DNA of 64,000 nucleotides from Pseudomonas sp. GL-B-19 (GCF_019956415.1 NZ_JAHBDK010000011.1:62001-126000); one strand, 5' to 3'. Shown: positions 9,497 to 17,791, counted from the stretch's first letter. Notes: a model not told the origin generated them from the letters alone. A program made the numbers and translations.

Positions 9497-9742
9497 ATGG
9501 CAAGAATCTCAGCGAACCTCGATAAAGACGGCTATTTAGTTAAGCTTGGTGCGGCAGTTCGCGCACGACGGCTTGGGCTGGCCCTTTCGCAAGAAGCCCT
9601 GGCGGATGCTTCCGGGATTGATCGTTCCCACATGGGGAAGATCGAGCGAGGAGAGAGAAACGTGACATTTCTCAACATTCTTCGGATTGCAACGGCTATG
9701 CGGTGCAAACCGTCTGATTTGTTTGTTGACGCTGGACTCTGA
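9497..9742 (+). CDS. Small XRE-family HTH regulator
   Basis: The 81-residue protein is essentially one Cro/C1-type helix-turn-helix. Residues 17-73 include the motif SQEALADASGIDRSHMGKIE and the typical RNVTFLNILRIATAM dimer/second-helix segment. It resembles small regulators of restriction or mobile-element genes. Its target is unknown. The 155-bp gap to the divergent lipoprotein gene would hold both promoters. Confidence 0.85.
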   Translation: MARISANLDKDGYLVKLGAAVRARRLGLALSQEALADASGIDRSHMGKIERGERNVTFLNILRIATAMRCKPSDLFVDAGL

Positions 9743-9757
9743 TCGGCCAACGCGGTT

Positions 9758-9970
9758 TCAAGTTTTTATCCCGCGTTGCCTGTTAATGTCGCAGAAGGCT
9801 CTGATGCTCTTGGAGGAAATTAATCTCCAGAACAGCAAACAAGTGAACGCTACTGTTATGAGCAAAAGTGGGAAGCGTGCCATCAGGCAGAGGGCTGCCA
9901 CCAGCACGCTGCTACCGGCGAGCAAGCAAATGAAGAGGAACAACTTAAGAAAAAAGCGAAGCACGGTCAT
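9758..9970 (-). CDS. Small hydrophobic membrane protein
   Basis: The 70-residue product has two hydrophobic stretches (about 5-28 and 31-50) and a basic tail (NRQRGIKT), as expected for an inner-membrane hairpin protein. AGGA lies nine bases before the ATG. It is convergent with the HTH gene, ending 15 bp away. It is not recognised, and it could be a chance open frame, although codon 1 placement and the ribosome-binding site favour a gene. Confidence 0.5.
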   Translation of the reverse strand: MTVLRFFLKLFLFICLLAGSSVLVAALCLMARFPLLLITVAFTCLLFWRLISSKSIRAFCDINRQRGIKT

Positions 9971-10036
9971 GGACGTCTTTCCTGTTGTGGGAATTTAACG
10001 GGTGAGTGATGGAGAAGGTTTGCCGGCTGGGATAAT

Positions 10037-10534
10037 TTAGAGATAGCCGATTTCGGCGAACGACACACAGCCTTCCAAGCCGACCACGACATGGTCGAGT
10101 GTCCGGGTGCCAACCAAGGTGAGTGCCGCTTTTAGCGCCTGCGTCAACTGGCGATCTGCTTGGCTGGGCGCGGGATCGCCAGAGGGATGGTTGTGCACCA
10201 GAACCACTGCCGCTGCGTTGTGCGCCAACACCAGCTTCACCACTTCCCGTGGATGGACGCTGGCTTCATTCAGGGTGCCGCGAAACAACTCATGAAAGCC
10301 GAGCACGCGGTGTTTGCTGTCGAGTAACAGCAGGGCAAACACTTCGTGCTCATAGTGTTGCAGGAGTACTTGCAGGTGGCTGATGACTTGGCTGGGTGTG
10401 GTCAGCAATCGACCTTTGGCCAGGCGTTGACGGGCCAACTGCTGAGCCATGCGCAGAATGTCGCTTTCGCTGACGGGCGAGTCGATGTGGTACTGGCCAG
10501 CAATGTCACTGGCTTTGAGCTTGTGCAGTTTCAT
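10037..10534 (-). CDS. RadC-family JAB/MPN-domain protein (island paralogue)
   Basis: The 165-residue protein carries the RadC JAMM metal site HNHPSG followed by the distal aspartate in DPAPSQAD. It lacks the N-terminal helix-hairpin-helix domain of chromosomal RadC and so matches the short forms found on integrative elements and plasmids. The start was placed at MKLHKLKASDIAG because the upstream extension is the antisense of neighbouring coding sequence and is arginine/proline-rich. The DUF932 gene lies 17 bp upstream in the same direction. Function of such short RadC proteins is unsettled. Confidence 0.88.
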   Translation of the reverse strand: MKLHKLKASDIAGQYHIDSPVSESDILRMAQQLARQRLAKGRLLTTPSQVISHLQVLLQHYEHEVFALLLLDSKHRVLGFHELFRGTLNEASVHPREVVKLVLAHNAAAVVLVHNHPSGDPAPSQADRQLTQALKAALTLVGTRTLDHVVVGLEGCVSFAEIGYL

Positions 10535-10551
10535 CCCGGATCTCCTTGGGC

Positions 10552-11520
10552 TCAGCCCACAAGTTGCAGGGCTGCATGCAACGCTTTCTGTTTGATCACC
10601 GCCCCTTCGCCAAACCAGGCGGAATCCATTCGGTACTCCGAGTTGCGGGCGCGGCGTTCGTGATCCACGTACTCCGTCACCGCGTTCAGTAAACCCCAAG
10701 CGGTGCCGCGTGCGGATGACAGTTCCGCGCCTCGGCCTTTCCCTTCGAATAGCGTTTGCACCTTCTCCATTGCCCGCTTGTTGGGTAATGCATCAGGAAT
10801 AGGGGAGTGGGCGCTGGTGTCGCACAGCACGTCCATAAAGAAGCCGAGGGCTTCTTTGGTCTGAACCTTACGTTCGGCGAGGGTACGCATCCGGTACAGG
10901 AATTCGTCCCATTGCGAGACGGCGATGCCCAATTGCTGTTTGACCGTACGCGGATCAAAGCGCGTGCTGTGTGGAACCTTGATGGCGTGAGTAGCGCCGT
11001 CCAGGGAAATACTCAAGGTGTTGTTGCAGACCACGCGCACCGTGGTGGGCGTGGCGGTGGTGGCCAGTGTGCCGTCGCAAGAGGTGGCCAGCAGCAGGTA
11101 GCCGTTGACCTGATCATCGCCCTTCAGTGCCGTGGCCTGACCGGTTCTGGCGAGGGCCCAGAACTTGCGGCCACCTTTGAGCACGCCAGCGGTTTCCAGC
11201 TCGTAACCGGAGAACTCGGTCAGGTCTCGGTAGAACTCCAAAACCTGACGAGGCTGCACCACCTGATAGCGATGTGAGACCACCGACAACGGCGCTTTGG
11301 TGTCGGAGCGATACAATACCTTTTGTTCCGGGAATGAGTGAATGCTTCCCAGATGGCCAGCGGCCTCGGCCTTGAATTGCACCGGGCTGTCCTGGATCTG
11401 CCAATCCATCCCCGCTTCACGCTGCCAGACTTCCAGTGGTTGTTTTTCGGTGAGACGGCTACCCAGGCCATGCCAAGGGGTAGCGCCAACGTAAGCCATT
11501 TGTTCGATGAGATGAGCCAT
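10552..11520 (-). CDS. DUF932 domain protein
   Basis: The 322-residue product starts MAHLIEQMAYVGATPWHGLG, the typical N terminus of DUF932 proteins carried by plasmids, prophages and integrative elements. Residues about 60-240 form the conserved core with SLDGATHAIKVPHSTRFDPR. It is likely co-transcribed with the RadC-like gene, which follows after 17 bp. The molecular function is not known to me; the pairing with RadC-like proteins is common on mobile DNA. Confidence 0.85.
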   Translation of the reverse strand: MAHLIEQMAYVGATPWHGLGSRLTEKQPLEVWQREAGMDWQIQDSPVQFKAEAAGHLGSIHSFPEQKVLYRSDTKAPLSVVSHRYQVVQPRQVLEFYRDLTEFSGYELETAGVLKGGRKFWALARTGQATALKGDDQVNGYLLLATSCDGTLATTATPTTVRVVCNNTLSISLDGATHAIKVPHSTRFDPRTVKQQLGIAVSQWDEFLYRMRTLAERKVQTKEALGFFMDVLCDTSAHSPIPDALPNKRAMEKVQTLFEGKGRGAELSSARGTAWGLLNAVTEYVDHERRARNSEYRMDSAWFGEGAVIKQKALHAALQLVG

Positions 11521-11612
11521 GGGAGAGATTCCTTTGGATGCAGGTCGGCATAAGCGCTGCGCAGAACGCAGCGCGGACCGGATTAGTGTGGGGAAGTTGA
11601 AAGGTGCGCTGA

Positions 11613-11942
11613 TTAAGTAGGCAGATTGAAGCGATGCCCGCAGACCAAACAGAGGTTGTTGGACAGCACATGACGATCCAATTTTTCGCCGAGTTGGGCG
11701 CCAAGCGCGCAGCCACCGGCACCCCCAGCCAGTCCACCGAGGATGGCGCTAGAGACTGAACCGATACTGATGCCAGGCGGGCGGATAAGGGCGCCGAGAG
11801 TGTTCCCGATTTGACTGCCGGCGAGTGCGGAGCTCGCGCCTCGTGCCGCTCCTCCGATGGAGCCAACAAGGGCGCCAACCGTCATGGCTGTTCTGAGGGA
11901 AGCGATTTTTCTGGAGTTACAGCAAGGGCACTGAAGTGACAT
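11613..11942 (-). CDS. Zinc-ribbon, glycine-rich membrane protein (hypothetical)
   Basis: The 109-residue protein has an N-terminal CPCC (residues 5-8) and a C-terminal CLVC (98-101), which could form one zinc ribbon, and between them a glycine/alanine-rich hydrophobic segment (about 20-85) resembling Gly-zipper membrane sequences. It lies upstream of the DUF932-RadC pair in the same direction. A truncated, diverged second copy of its 5' end lies at 16552-16686. Function is unknown. Confidence 0.65.
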   Translation of the reverse strand: MSLQCPCCNSRKIASLRTAMTVGALVGSIGGAARGASSALAGSQIGNTLGALIRPPGISIGSVSSAILGGLAGGAGGCALGAQLGEKLDRHVLSNNLCLVCGHRFNLPT

Positions 11943-12001
11943 GGGGCGAGTTCCATGAGGGATATTCAGTGTCGTGATATAGGTGCGAAATTCGTTTCAA
12001 T
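11901..12001. repeat. Diverged ~100-bp direct repeat, left copy
   Basis: This segment covers the first codons and upstream region of the zinc-ribbon gene. It aligns with 16645-16746 at an estimated 80 percent identity with one single-base indel. Long identical runs include ACAGCAAGGGCACTGAA and CATGAGGGATATTCAGTG. Together the two copies flank the recombinase-ParB module. Confidence 0.8.
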
Positions 12002-12120
12002 GCATCAACTGGAAGGCTTGTTATTTCGGGGGTTAATTCGTCCATTCAAAATAGGTCTCGCACCCTAATTATCACCAATAAGTCCAAACAAAACTCTTCG
12101 AACCAGCCAGTTGCGTACAG

Positions 12121-12156
12121 GGGGGTAGCAGTCCCCATATGAGTTTTCATATGGAG
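12121..12156 (+). promoter_or_regulatory. Structured leader overlapping a ribosome-binding site
   Basis: GGGG and CCCC arms (12121-12136) are followed by CCATATG (12135-12141) and CATATGG (12148-12154). The second arm runs into the GGAG at 12153-12156 that serves the gene at 12164. The hairpin could hide the ribosome-binding site or act as an operator. This is seen directly; the role is inference. Confidence 0.4.
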
Positions 12157-12163
12157 AACTTTG

Positions 12164-12622
12164 ATGTCGAACAAAATCTGCGCTTGCTGTGGCCTGGCGT
12201 TCGAAAAACGTCCACAAGTACCCAATCAAACCTACTGTTCGCTACCAGCCTGTCAGCGAGCACGACGCCAACGCTGGCAACGCGACAAGATGCAAACCGA
12301 TCCTGATTATCGGGATAACCAGAGCCGCAATCAGCGTGCGTGGCTGGATCGCCATCCAGAATATTGGCGCAATTATCGGGAAGCCAATCCCGAATACGTC
12401 GACCGAAACAAATCCCGCCAGCGATCCAAACACGATCTGCAGCAGGAAGTCGATCTTGCAAAGATGGACGTGTCACGGGGCATGGCGCTGCGCCCCGGGC
12501 TCTACAGAATTGAGCAAATTTCCAACGGTGACGCGGCCAGTAGTGAGGCATGGATCGTCGAGATCACTCCATTAAACATCGATTGCCCGTGCAAAAAGGA
12601 CGGGTGCAAAGATAGGACGTGA
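12164..12622 (+). CDS. Small cysteine-rich putative zinc-binding protein, recombinase-associated
   Basis: The 152-residue product has CACC (residues 5-8) plus two further cysteines in YCSLPACQRARR (about 25-36), a pattern like the zinc-binding HNH/recombinase-associated proteins, and a C-terminal CPCKKDGC. The middle is rich in Arg, Asn and Tyr (YWRNYREANPEYVDRNKSRQ). The ATG at 12164 was chosen over the TTG one codon earlier because GGAG lies eight bases upstream. It precedes the serine recombinase by under 200 bp in the same direction and probably belongs to the same module, perhaps as a DNA-binding accessory factor. Not a named family that I can identify. Confidence 0.7.
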   Translation: MSNKICACCGLAFEKRPQVPNQTYCSLPACQRARRQRWQRDKMQTDPDYRDNQSRNQRAWLDRHPEYWRNYREANPEYVDRNKSRQRSKHDLQQEVDLAKMDVSRGMALRPGLYRIEQISNGDAASSEAWIVEITPLNIDCPCKKDGCKDRT

Positions 12623-12800
12623 TGGTCATTTCGCGGGTCAGGCGCTAATTACGAAACCAAATAAGTTCTCGATCATGCTGCGTGGCAGCTATCTCAACGA
12701 CTTGCGCTTCGGCCGGTTTTTCTTTGGCCGAGGCCCACGCGAAGATGTGAAAGGCAGACCCGAGAGCAAGCACACGAATAACGGCGAGCGATCGGGTCCT

Positions 12801-14366
12801 ATGCAATCAGATGATTCTTCACTTGCGATGGCGGATAGGCCGGTGGCATTACGTGCCGCCGAATACGTCAGAATGTCGACTGAGCACCAGCAGTACTCGA
12901 CCGAAAATCAGTCTGACAAGATTCGCGAGTATGCCGAACGGCGCGGAATGCAGATCGTCCGTACCTATGCCGATCAAGGCAAAAGCGGGCTGCGCATCGA
13001 TGGCCGACAGGCCTTGCAGCAGTTGATCAAGGACGTCGAGTCTGGAGCGGCAGACTTCCAGATCATTCTGGTCTATGACGTCAGTCGCTGGGGGCGATTC
13101 CAGGATGCTGACGAAAGCGCCTATTACGAGTACATTTGCCGCCGGGCGGGCATTCAGTTTGCCTACTGTGCAGAGCAGTTTGAAAACGACGGCTCTCCAG
13201 TCTCGACAATCGTCAAAGGCGTCAAGCGCGCGATGGCGGGCGAGTACAGTCGGGAGCTGTCGGCCAAGGTGTTCGCGGGCCAGTGTCGATTGATCGAGCT
13301 GGGCTTTCGCCAAGGGGGACCTGCGGGTTACGGTCTGCGGCGAGTCCTTATCGATCAGGCTGGCTTAATAAAAAGTGAGTTGGCGAGGGGCGAGCACAAG
13401 AGCCTGCAAACCGACCGAGTGATCTTGATGCCTGGGCCTCACGCCGAAGTGCAGGCGGTGAACCAGATCTATCGCTGGTTCATCGATGAAGGGTTGCCGG
13501 AATCCGAAATCGCCTCCCGCCTTAACAACCGTGGCATACACACCGATTTGGGACGGGACTGGACACGGGCCACTGTGCGCGAAGTGCTGAGCAATGAAAA
13601 ATACATCGGTAACAATGTCTACAACAAGATTTCCTTCAAACTCAAAAAACACCGGGTCACCAACCAGCCGGATATGTGGATCAAGAAGGAAGGGGCCTTC
13701 GAGGCCATCGTGTCACCGGAGGCGTTCTATACCGCCCAAGGAATCCTGCGCGCCCGGGCGCGTCGGTTCAGCAATGAAGAGCTGATCGAGAAACTACGCA
13801 ATCTTTACCAGCATCGCGGCTTCCTTTCGGGCCTCATCATTGACGAGACAGAGGGGATGCCATCGGCCTCGGCTTATATCCACCGGTTTGGTAGTTTGAT
13901 CAGTGCCTACCAGGTCGTAGGATTCACGCCGGATCGAGACTATCGCTTCCTTGAGATCAATCGATTTTTGCGAAGGCTACATCCGGAAATCGTCAGTCAG
14001 ACCGAACACGTGATTTCCGATATCGGTGGATTGATCGAGCGCGATCCCGCGACCGACCTATTGACGGTCAATCGGGAATTTAGCATCTCTCTGGTCCTGT
14101 CTCGTTGCCAGTCGCTGGACAGCGGACGCAGGCGCTGGAAGGTTCGCTTCGATACCAGCCTGGCCCCTGACATTACGGTCGCCGTCCGTCTGGACGACAC
14201 CAATCAGGCGCCGCTCGACTATTACCTACTGCCACGGTTGGACTTCGGTCAGCAGGGTTTCAATCTTGCCGATCACAACGGAATTGAATTTGAGAGTTAT
14301 CGCTTTGACAGTCTGGATTATCTCTACGGCATGGCCGCACGCGCACGTATCAGGAGGGCGGTATGA
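12801..14366 (+). CDS. Large serine recombinase (resolvase/invertase superfamily)
   Basis: The 521-residue protein has an N-terminal resolvase domain with catalytic Ser26 in EYVRMSTEHQQYS and the conserved VYDVSRWGRFQDADES strand with its active-site arginine. A Recombinase domain follows (about 185-300, with NEKYIGNNVYN). The zinc-ribbon cysteines usual in phage integrases are not apparent, so it resembles the chromosomal/mobile-element recombinases found beside ParB genes. It would cut and rejoin DNA by a serine-linked intermediate. The ATG at 12801 gives the N terminus MQSDDSSLAMADRPVALRA; a longer form from 12675 would add 42 unusual residues. It overlaps the next gene by four bases. Confidence 0.9.
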   Translation: MQSDDSSLAMADRPVALRAAEYVRMSTEHQQYSTENQSDKIREYAERRGMQIVRTYADQGKSGLRIDGRQALQQLIKDVESGAADFQIILVYDVSRWGRFQDADESAYYEYICRRAGIQFAYCAEQFENDGSPVSTIVKGVKRAMAGEYSRELSAKVFAGQCRLIELGFRQGGPAGYGLRRVLIDQAGLIKSELARGEHKSLQTDRVILMPGPHAEVQAVNQIYRWFIDEGLPESEIASRLNNRGIHTDLGRDWTRATVREVLSNEKYIGNNVYNKISFKLKKHRVTNQPDMWIKKEGAFEAIVSPEAFYTAQGILRARARRFSNEELIEKLRNLYQHRGFLSGLIIDETEGMPSASAYIHRFGSLISAYQVVGFTPDRDYRFLEINRFLRRLHPEIVSQTEHVISDIGGLIERDPATDLLTVNREFSISLVLSRCQSLDSGRRRWKVRFDTSLAPDITVAVRLDDTNQAPLDYYLLPRLDFGQQGFNLADHNGIEFESYRFDSLDYLYGMAARARIRRAV

Positions 14367-15262
14367 GCAAGGAGCATCTGTCCAGCGAACTGAAAATGAT
14401 TCCGCTCGAATTCATTGAGGTACTGAATACGCGAGAGCGAAACGGACGGGTTTTCGACGAGATCGTCGGCAACATCAAAAACATCGGTCTAAAGAAGCCG
14501 ATCACCGTGACCCCTCGCTCCGACGCAGATGGATCAGAGCGTTACCTACTGATTTGCGGTGAAGGACGGCTCAAAGCCTATAAAACGTTGGGCGAAAGCA
14601 GAATTCCCGCAATGGTGGTGAGCGTCAGCGACGAGGACGCCTTTCTTATGAGCCTGGCGGAGAATATTGCACGCCGCCAATGCCGACCTCTGGAGTTGCT
14701 AGCAGGTATCGAGCGGTTACGTGACCAAGGCTATGACAAAAAGACCATTGCCCAGAAAACTGGCCTTAGCGCCGACTATGTCTATGGCATTCTTCAGTTG
14801 CTCAAAAGTGGTGAGGAGCGCCTGTTGGTGGCGGTCGAAAGCGGGCGTATTCCGCTGAATGCCGCTCTTGCTATCGCGGGGGCAGGCAGTGATACGGAGG
14901 TACAGGCCGCCCTGCAAGATGCTTACGAATCAGGGAAGTTGCGTGGCAAACAACTGATCCAGGCTCGTCGGGTCATTGAGCGCCGCCGGTCACTGGGGCG
15001 ATCCATTGCGCGTGGTACACCGCGTAAGGCGGGTGAGGTCACCTCATCCAGCCTTATCCGTAGCTACCAGAAAGAGGTCGAGCGGCAAAAACTCATGGTC
15101 AAAAAGGCCGAGTTCGCTCAACAGCGGCTGCTCTTTGTGATCGAGGCCCTGCGCCAGTTGCTGTCCGATGACAACTTCACCAACCTGCTGCGTGCTGAAG
15201 GATTGGATACGCTACCGAAATACCTCGCCGAGCGAGTTTGGATAGGAGCCCATACGACGTGA
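14363..15262 (+). CDS. ParB/RepB-like partition-type protein 1
   Basis: The 299-residue product has a ParB N-terminal domain with GEGRLKAYKTLG and LAENIARRQCRPLE, matching the GERRxxA and ENxxR boxes, and a helix-turn-helix with DKKTIAQKTGLSADYVY. The C-terminal part resembles the RepB plasmid-partition domain. It begins inside the recombinase stop (ATGA) and is followed by a second ParB-like gene with a GTGA overlap, so all three are translationally coupled. No ParA is nearby, so a role in classical segregation is doubtful. It more likely binds the element's DNA and helps the recombinase or its regulation. Confidence 0.87.
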   Translation: MSKEHLSSELKMIPLEFIEVLNTRERNGRVFDEIVGNIKNIGLKKPITVTPRSDADGSERYLLICGEGRLKAYKTLGESRIPAMVVSVSDEDAFLMSLAENIARRQCRPLELLAGIERLRDQGYDKKTIAQKTGLSADYVYGILQLLKSGEERLLVAVESGRIPLNAALAIAGAGSDTEVQAALQDAYESGKLRGKQLIQARRVIERRRSLGRSIARGTPRKAGEVTSSSLIRSYQKEVERQKLMVKKAEFAQQRLLFVIEALRQLLSDDNFTNLLRAEGLDTLPKYLAERVWIGAHTT

Positions 15263-16140
15263 GCCAATTGCCCCTTGGTTTTGTTCCGCAGCCACTATCA
15301 GTTTCGTTGGATCTGATCCTGCCCTCGCGCAAGGTTCCTAAAGGGCTGATCGGCTCTAAAAAATTCAAGCAGATTCAGTCGTCGATTGATGCCGTCGGAT
15401 TAATCGAGCCACTGACGGTCAGCAAGGCCGACAATCAATCTAGCCAGCATACGTTGCTGGATGGGCACATTCGTTTGTTGGTGCTCAAGCAATTGGGCTT
15501 TATCGATGCGCCGTGCTTGGTCGCCGTAGACGATGAGACCTACACCTATAACAACCGGATCAATCGTCTTTCCACTATTCAAGAGCACTTCATGATCCGG
15601 CGTGCGGTCGAGCGCGGCGTGACACCGGCCAGGCTCGCCAAGGCGTTGAACGTCGACATCAGTCTCATCATCAAGAAAATGAATCTGCTGGATGGCGTAT
15701 GCGTTGAAGCGGCCGAGATGCTTAAGGATCAGCACTTTTCCGCCGAAATCGGAGCGGTGTTGCGCAAACTCAAACCGACCAGGCAGGTGGAGTGCGTGGA
15801 GCTAATGGTGGCCATTAACAATATCACTGTGCCCTACGCTCAGGCACTCATGGCCGCCACGCCAAGCAACCTTTTGGTGGGCGATGCCAAGCCCCGCAAG
15901 CTCGGTGGCGCAACGCCCGAGCAGATGGCCAAAATGGAACGTGAAATGGGAAACCTGCAAGGACAGTTCAAGCTGGTCGAGCAATCCTACGGTCAAGACG
16001 TGCTCAATCTTGTGCTAGCCCAGGGCTATCTAGTGAAGCTACTGGATAACGACGCGGTCATCCGTTTCCTCACCCAAAATCAACCCGACGTGCTAGTTGA
16101 GTTCGAAAGGATTGTGCAGGCGGTGTCGCTGGACAAGTGA
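15259..16140 (+). CDS. ParB/RepB-like protein 2
   Basis: The 293-residue protein is a second, divergent ParB-like protein. It has TLLDGHIRLLVLKQLGF and IQEHFMIRRAVERGVTPARL followed by a helix-turn-helix (AKALNVDISLIIKKMN). The arginine of the first box has partly changed (DGHIR instead of GERR). The GTG at 15259 overlaps the previous stop and has AGGAG upstream; a TTG at 15238 is an alternative. Its tight coupling to the first ParB-like gene suggests they act as a pair, perhaps as a heteromer. No ParA partner is present. Confidence 0.83.
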   Translation: MSQLPLGFVPQPLSVSLDLILPSRKVPKGLIGSKKFKQIQSSIDAVGLIEPLTVSKADNQSSQHTLLDGHIRLLVLKQLGFIDAPCLVAVDDETYTYNNRINRLSTIQEHFMIRRAVERGVTPARLAKALNVDISLIIKKMNLLDGVCVEAAEMLKDQHFSAEIGAVLRKLKPTRQVECVELMVAINNITVPYAQALMAATPSNLLVGDAKPRKLGGATPEQMAKMEREMGNLQGQFKLVEQSYGQDVLNLVLAQGYLVKLLDNDAVIRFLTQNQPDVLVEFERIVQAVSLDK

Positions 16141-16551
16141 ATGAACAGCGATGGAAAAACCGCCACTTCGTTGCTGACAATTTACTTGGTGCACCTACAT
16201 TGTTGTCATGACTGCTGAGCTGCTTTATTGAGACAGCGAAGTTCGAGTCCTAGGGTTGGAAGTATGTACATTAGCTAATACCGGAATCGCGGTACCAATT
16301 ATTCGTCCAGCTCTGCCTGGCGCGCCCTCGAAGGGATGTACTTGATATTTTACCGTGCATCACAGGCGCGCCCTGAGGGCGTCTACGATGGCTATACCGA
16401 GAACAAATCCCTCAGCAAGGAGGCGGCGTGTCGCGTATGTAGTACGGGGCGGGCCACCCAGCCGATGGCTTCTCGGTCGCAGCAGCCCAGGGCATAAGTC
16501 ACGCTGCATTTTTGGCGAATGCAGGTTCGGTGCATAGTGCAGCGTCACGGC

Positions 16552-16686
16552 ACATTAGGCTTTCGACAAGTGCTCGCTCCGCCCTCGCGAAGGACTGCTG
16601 ATGGTGCCCACAGGCGCAGCCGATTTCATGGTCGGTTGTAGGCAAGCAATTTTTCTGGAGGTACAGCAAGGGCACTGAAATGACAT
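16552..16686 (-). pseudogene. Truncated copy of the zinc-ribbon gene
   Basis: The frame reads MSFQCPCCTSRKIA, against MSLQCPCCNSRKIA in the intact gene at 11613-11942. Similarity continues weakly (AAPVGTI against GALVGSI) and then stops after 44 codons; the glycine-rich body and the second Cys pair are missing. It is best read as the remnant of a duplicated or recombined gene end. Confidence 0.7.
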
Positions 16687-16746
16687 GGGGTTGGATTCCA
16701 TGAGGGATATTCAGTGTTGTGACGAAGGTTTTAAATGAGTTTCAAT
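16645..16746. repeat. Diverged ~100-bp direct repeat, right copy
   Basis: It pairs with 11901-12001 in the same orientation. The divergence shows that the duplication is old or was acquired from a different strain rather than produced by a recent insertion. Confidence 0.8.
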
Positions 16747-16789
16747 ATCGTTTGTAGGTGAGGGGGCGAAATTTGTCAGTTAACCGCCA

Positions 16790-16827
16790 TACGGAGTTAG
16801 TTCTTAAACCCTACGGAGTTAGTTCTT
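16790..16827. repeat. Two tandem copies of a 16-bp motif, 22-bp period
   Basis: TACGGAGTTAGTTCTT occurs at 16790-16805 and 16812-16827. A partial inverted copy (AACTCCGTA, the complement of TACGGAGTT) lies at 17550-17558. The 22-bp spacing puts both copies on one face of the helix, as for protein-binding sites; the binding protein is unknown. Confidence 0.7.
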
Positions 16828-17247
16828 CCGGGCCAGAAAGCGCTTTTTTTGGGGGGGGGCAGGTGTTCGTAGAGGGATTCTGCCTTATCGGCTCGCGAAT
16901 GGGAAATTACTCCAATAGCTAATGATGTGTTCGGTCTCCGCGATCATCTTGCCCCTCCAGCCGGATCAACACCGACAAAAAATAGAACGAAGTTGCGGAG
17001 CTTAGCCCCGAACATTGCGACAGGATCTTTTCGCAAACCAGACGCCAGAGGGTGTAGTGCGTCAGGCTACGTCGATGGCGGAAAGGTGGTTGGGGCCGCT
17101 CCCGCAAACGTCATGCAGGTAGTGAGCTCCTACGTTCGAGACGCGTTGCCCATGCTCAGGGAAAAAATACTTGCCGCTGCCGGTATTCTTGTTGGAGCGA
17201 ACACGGCCTAAAGTTGCATCACTCCCAAATACATAACGAGCAGGAAA

Positions 17248-17478
17248 GTGACCAATACCCAAACTGTTTTCTACCCGAGGATCGTACGTCTCAAGCAATT
17301 GACCGAGCGTATCGGCCTCGGGCGGTCAACGATCTATGACCGCATGGACGTCCAGTCGCCGAGGTACGACGCTACGTTCCCCAAACCGATCAAGCTGGGG
17401 GCTGCGGCCATTGGCTGGATCGACTCCGAAATCACCACGTGGATTGAGCAGCGCATGTCTGCTAAGGAGGCGTGCTGA
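17248..17478 (+). CDS. AlpA-family excisionase/transcriptional regulator
   Basis: The 76-residue protein matches the AlpA/MerR-like small winged-helix proteins of integrative elements: RLKQLTERIGLGRSTIYDRM, then FPKPIKLGAAAIGWIDSEI. AlpA-type proteins act as excisionase or activate the integrase. The GTG start has AGGA five to eight bases upstream. The integrase lies 2.3 kb away in the opposite direction, on the same element. Confidence 0.9.
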   Translation: MTNTQTVFYPRIVRLKQLTERIGLGRSTIYDRMDVQSPRYDATFPKPIKLGAAAIGWIDSEITTWIEQRMSAKEAC

Positions 17479-17791
17479 TCATTCGACGGCCTCTTCACCG
17501 GTGAGTAGGCTGAAATTTCTCTGGCCTTTTTGAACTGAATTCGAACACCAACTCCGTATAGCGTTTTAATCCGTAGTTTTATAGCGAGGTGTGCTACTGG
17601 CAGTGCTTTGATCGGGATCGGCTTGCCCTAATATTTCTGGCTTATATGTTATTAGTATTACCAATGCCCATTTATTGAGTATTCCCAACACTCACTCATT
17701 TAGTAAAGAGATGTGTGTCTAGTAGATATCGCAGGGGGAGGGGATTGACTTGATCCAAGCAAGTCAATCAGTAATTCATCAGACTTGTTGA
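17479..17791. promoter_or_regulatory. Intergenic region with a hairpin before the Rep-like gene
   Basis: The 313-bp gap has no gene. TTGACTTG (17745-17752) and CAAGTCAA (17760-17767) form an 8-bp hairpin with a 7-base loop, 25 bp before the Rep-like gene. A further TGAGT/ACTCA inverted pair lies around 17676-17695. The hairpin could be an origin/nick site or an operator; that is inference. Confidence 0.45.

Larger units (their letters stand above)
16141..17247. other. 1.1-kb non-coding scar with repeats
   Basis: The segment between the second ParB gene and the AlpA gene holds no convincing intact gene. It contains the truncated zinc-ribbon gene copy (16552-16686), the right flanking repeat, a tandem 22-bp-period repeat at 16790-16827 and a T7G9 homopolymer at 16844-16859. 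Short frames on both strands between 16919 and 17298 have no recognisable product. Confidence 0.6.

Noticed and set aside
10535..10699. N-terminal extension of the RadC-like gene
   Set aside because: It overlaps the DUF932 gene and is arginine/proline-rich; the MKLHKLKAS start fits the short RadC form.
12675..12800. N-terminal extension of the serine recombinase
   Set aside because: The extra 42 residues have odd composition, no ribosome-binding site at 12675, and are not expected in the family.
16355..16548. Short frames on both strands around 16.4 kb
   Set aside because: Arginine/proline-rich, mutually antisense, no ribosome-binding sites.
16790..16827. Tandem repeat considered as a CRISPR array
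   Set aside because: Only two copies, 6-bp spacer, no cas genes.
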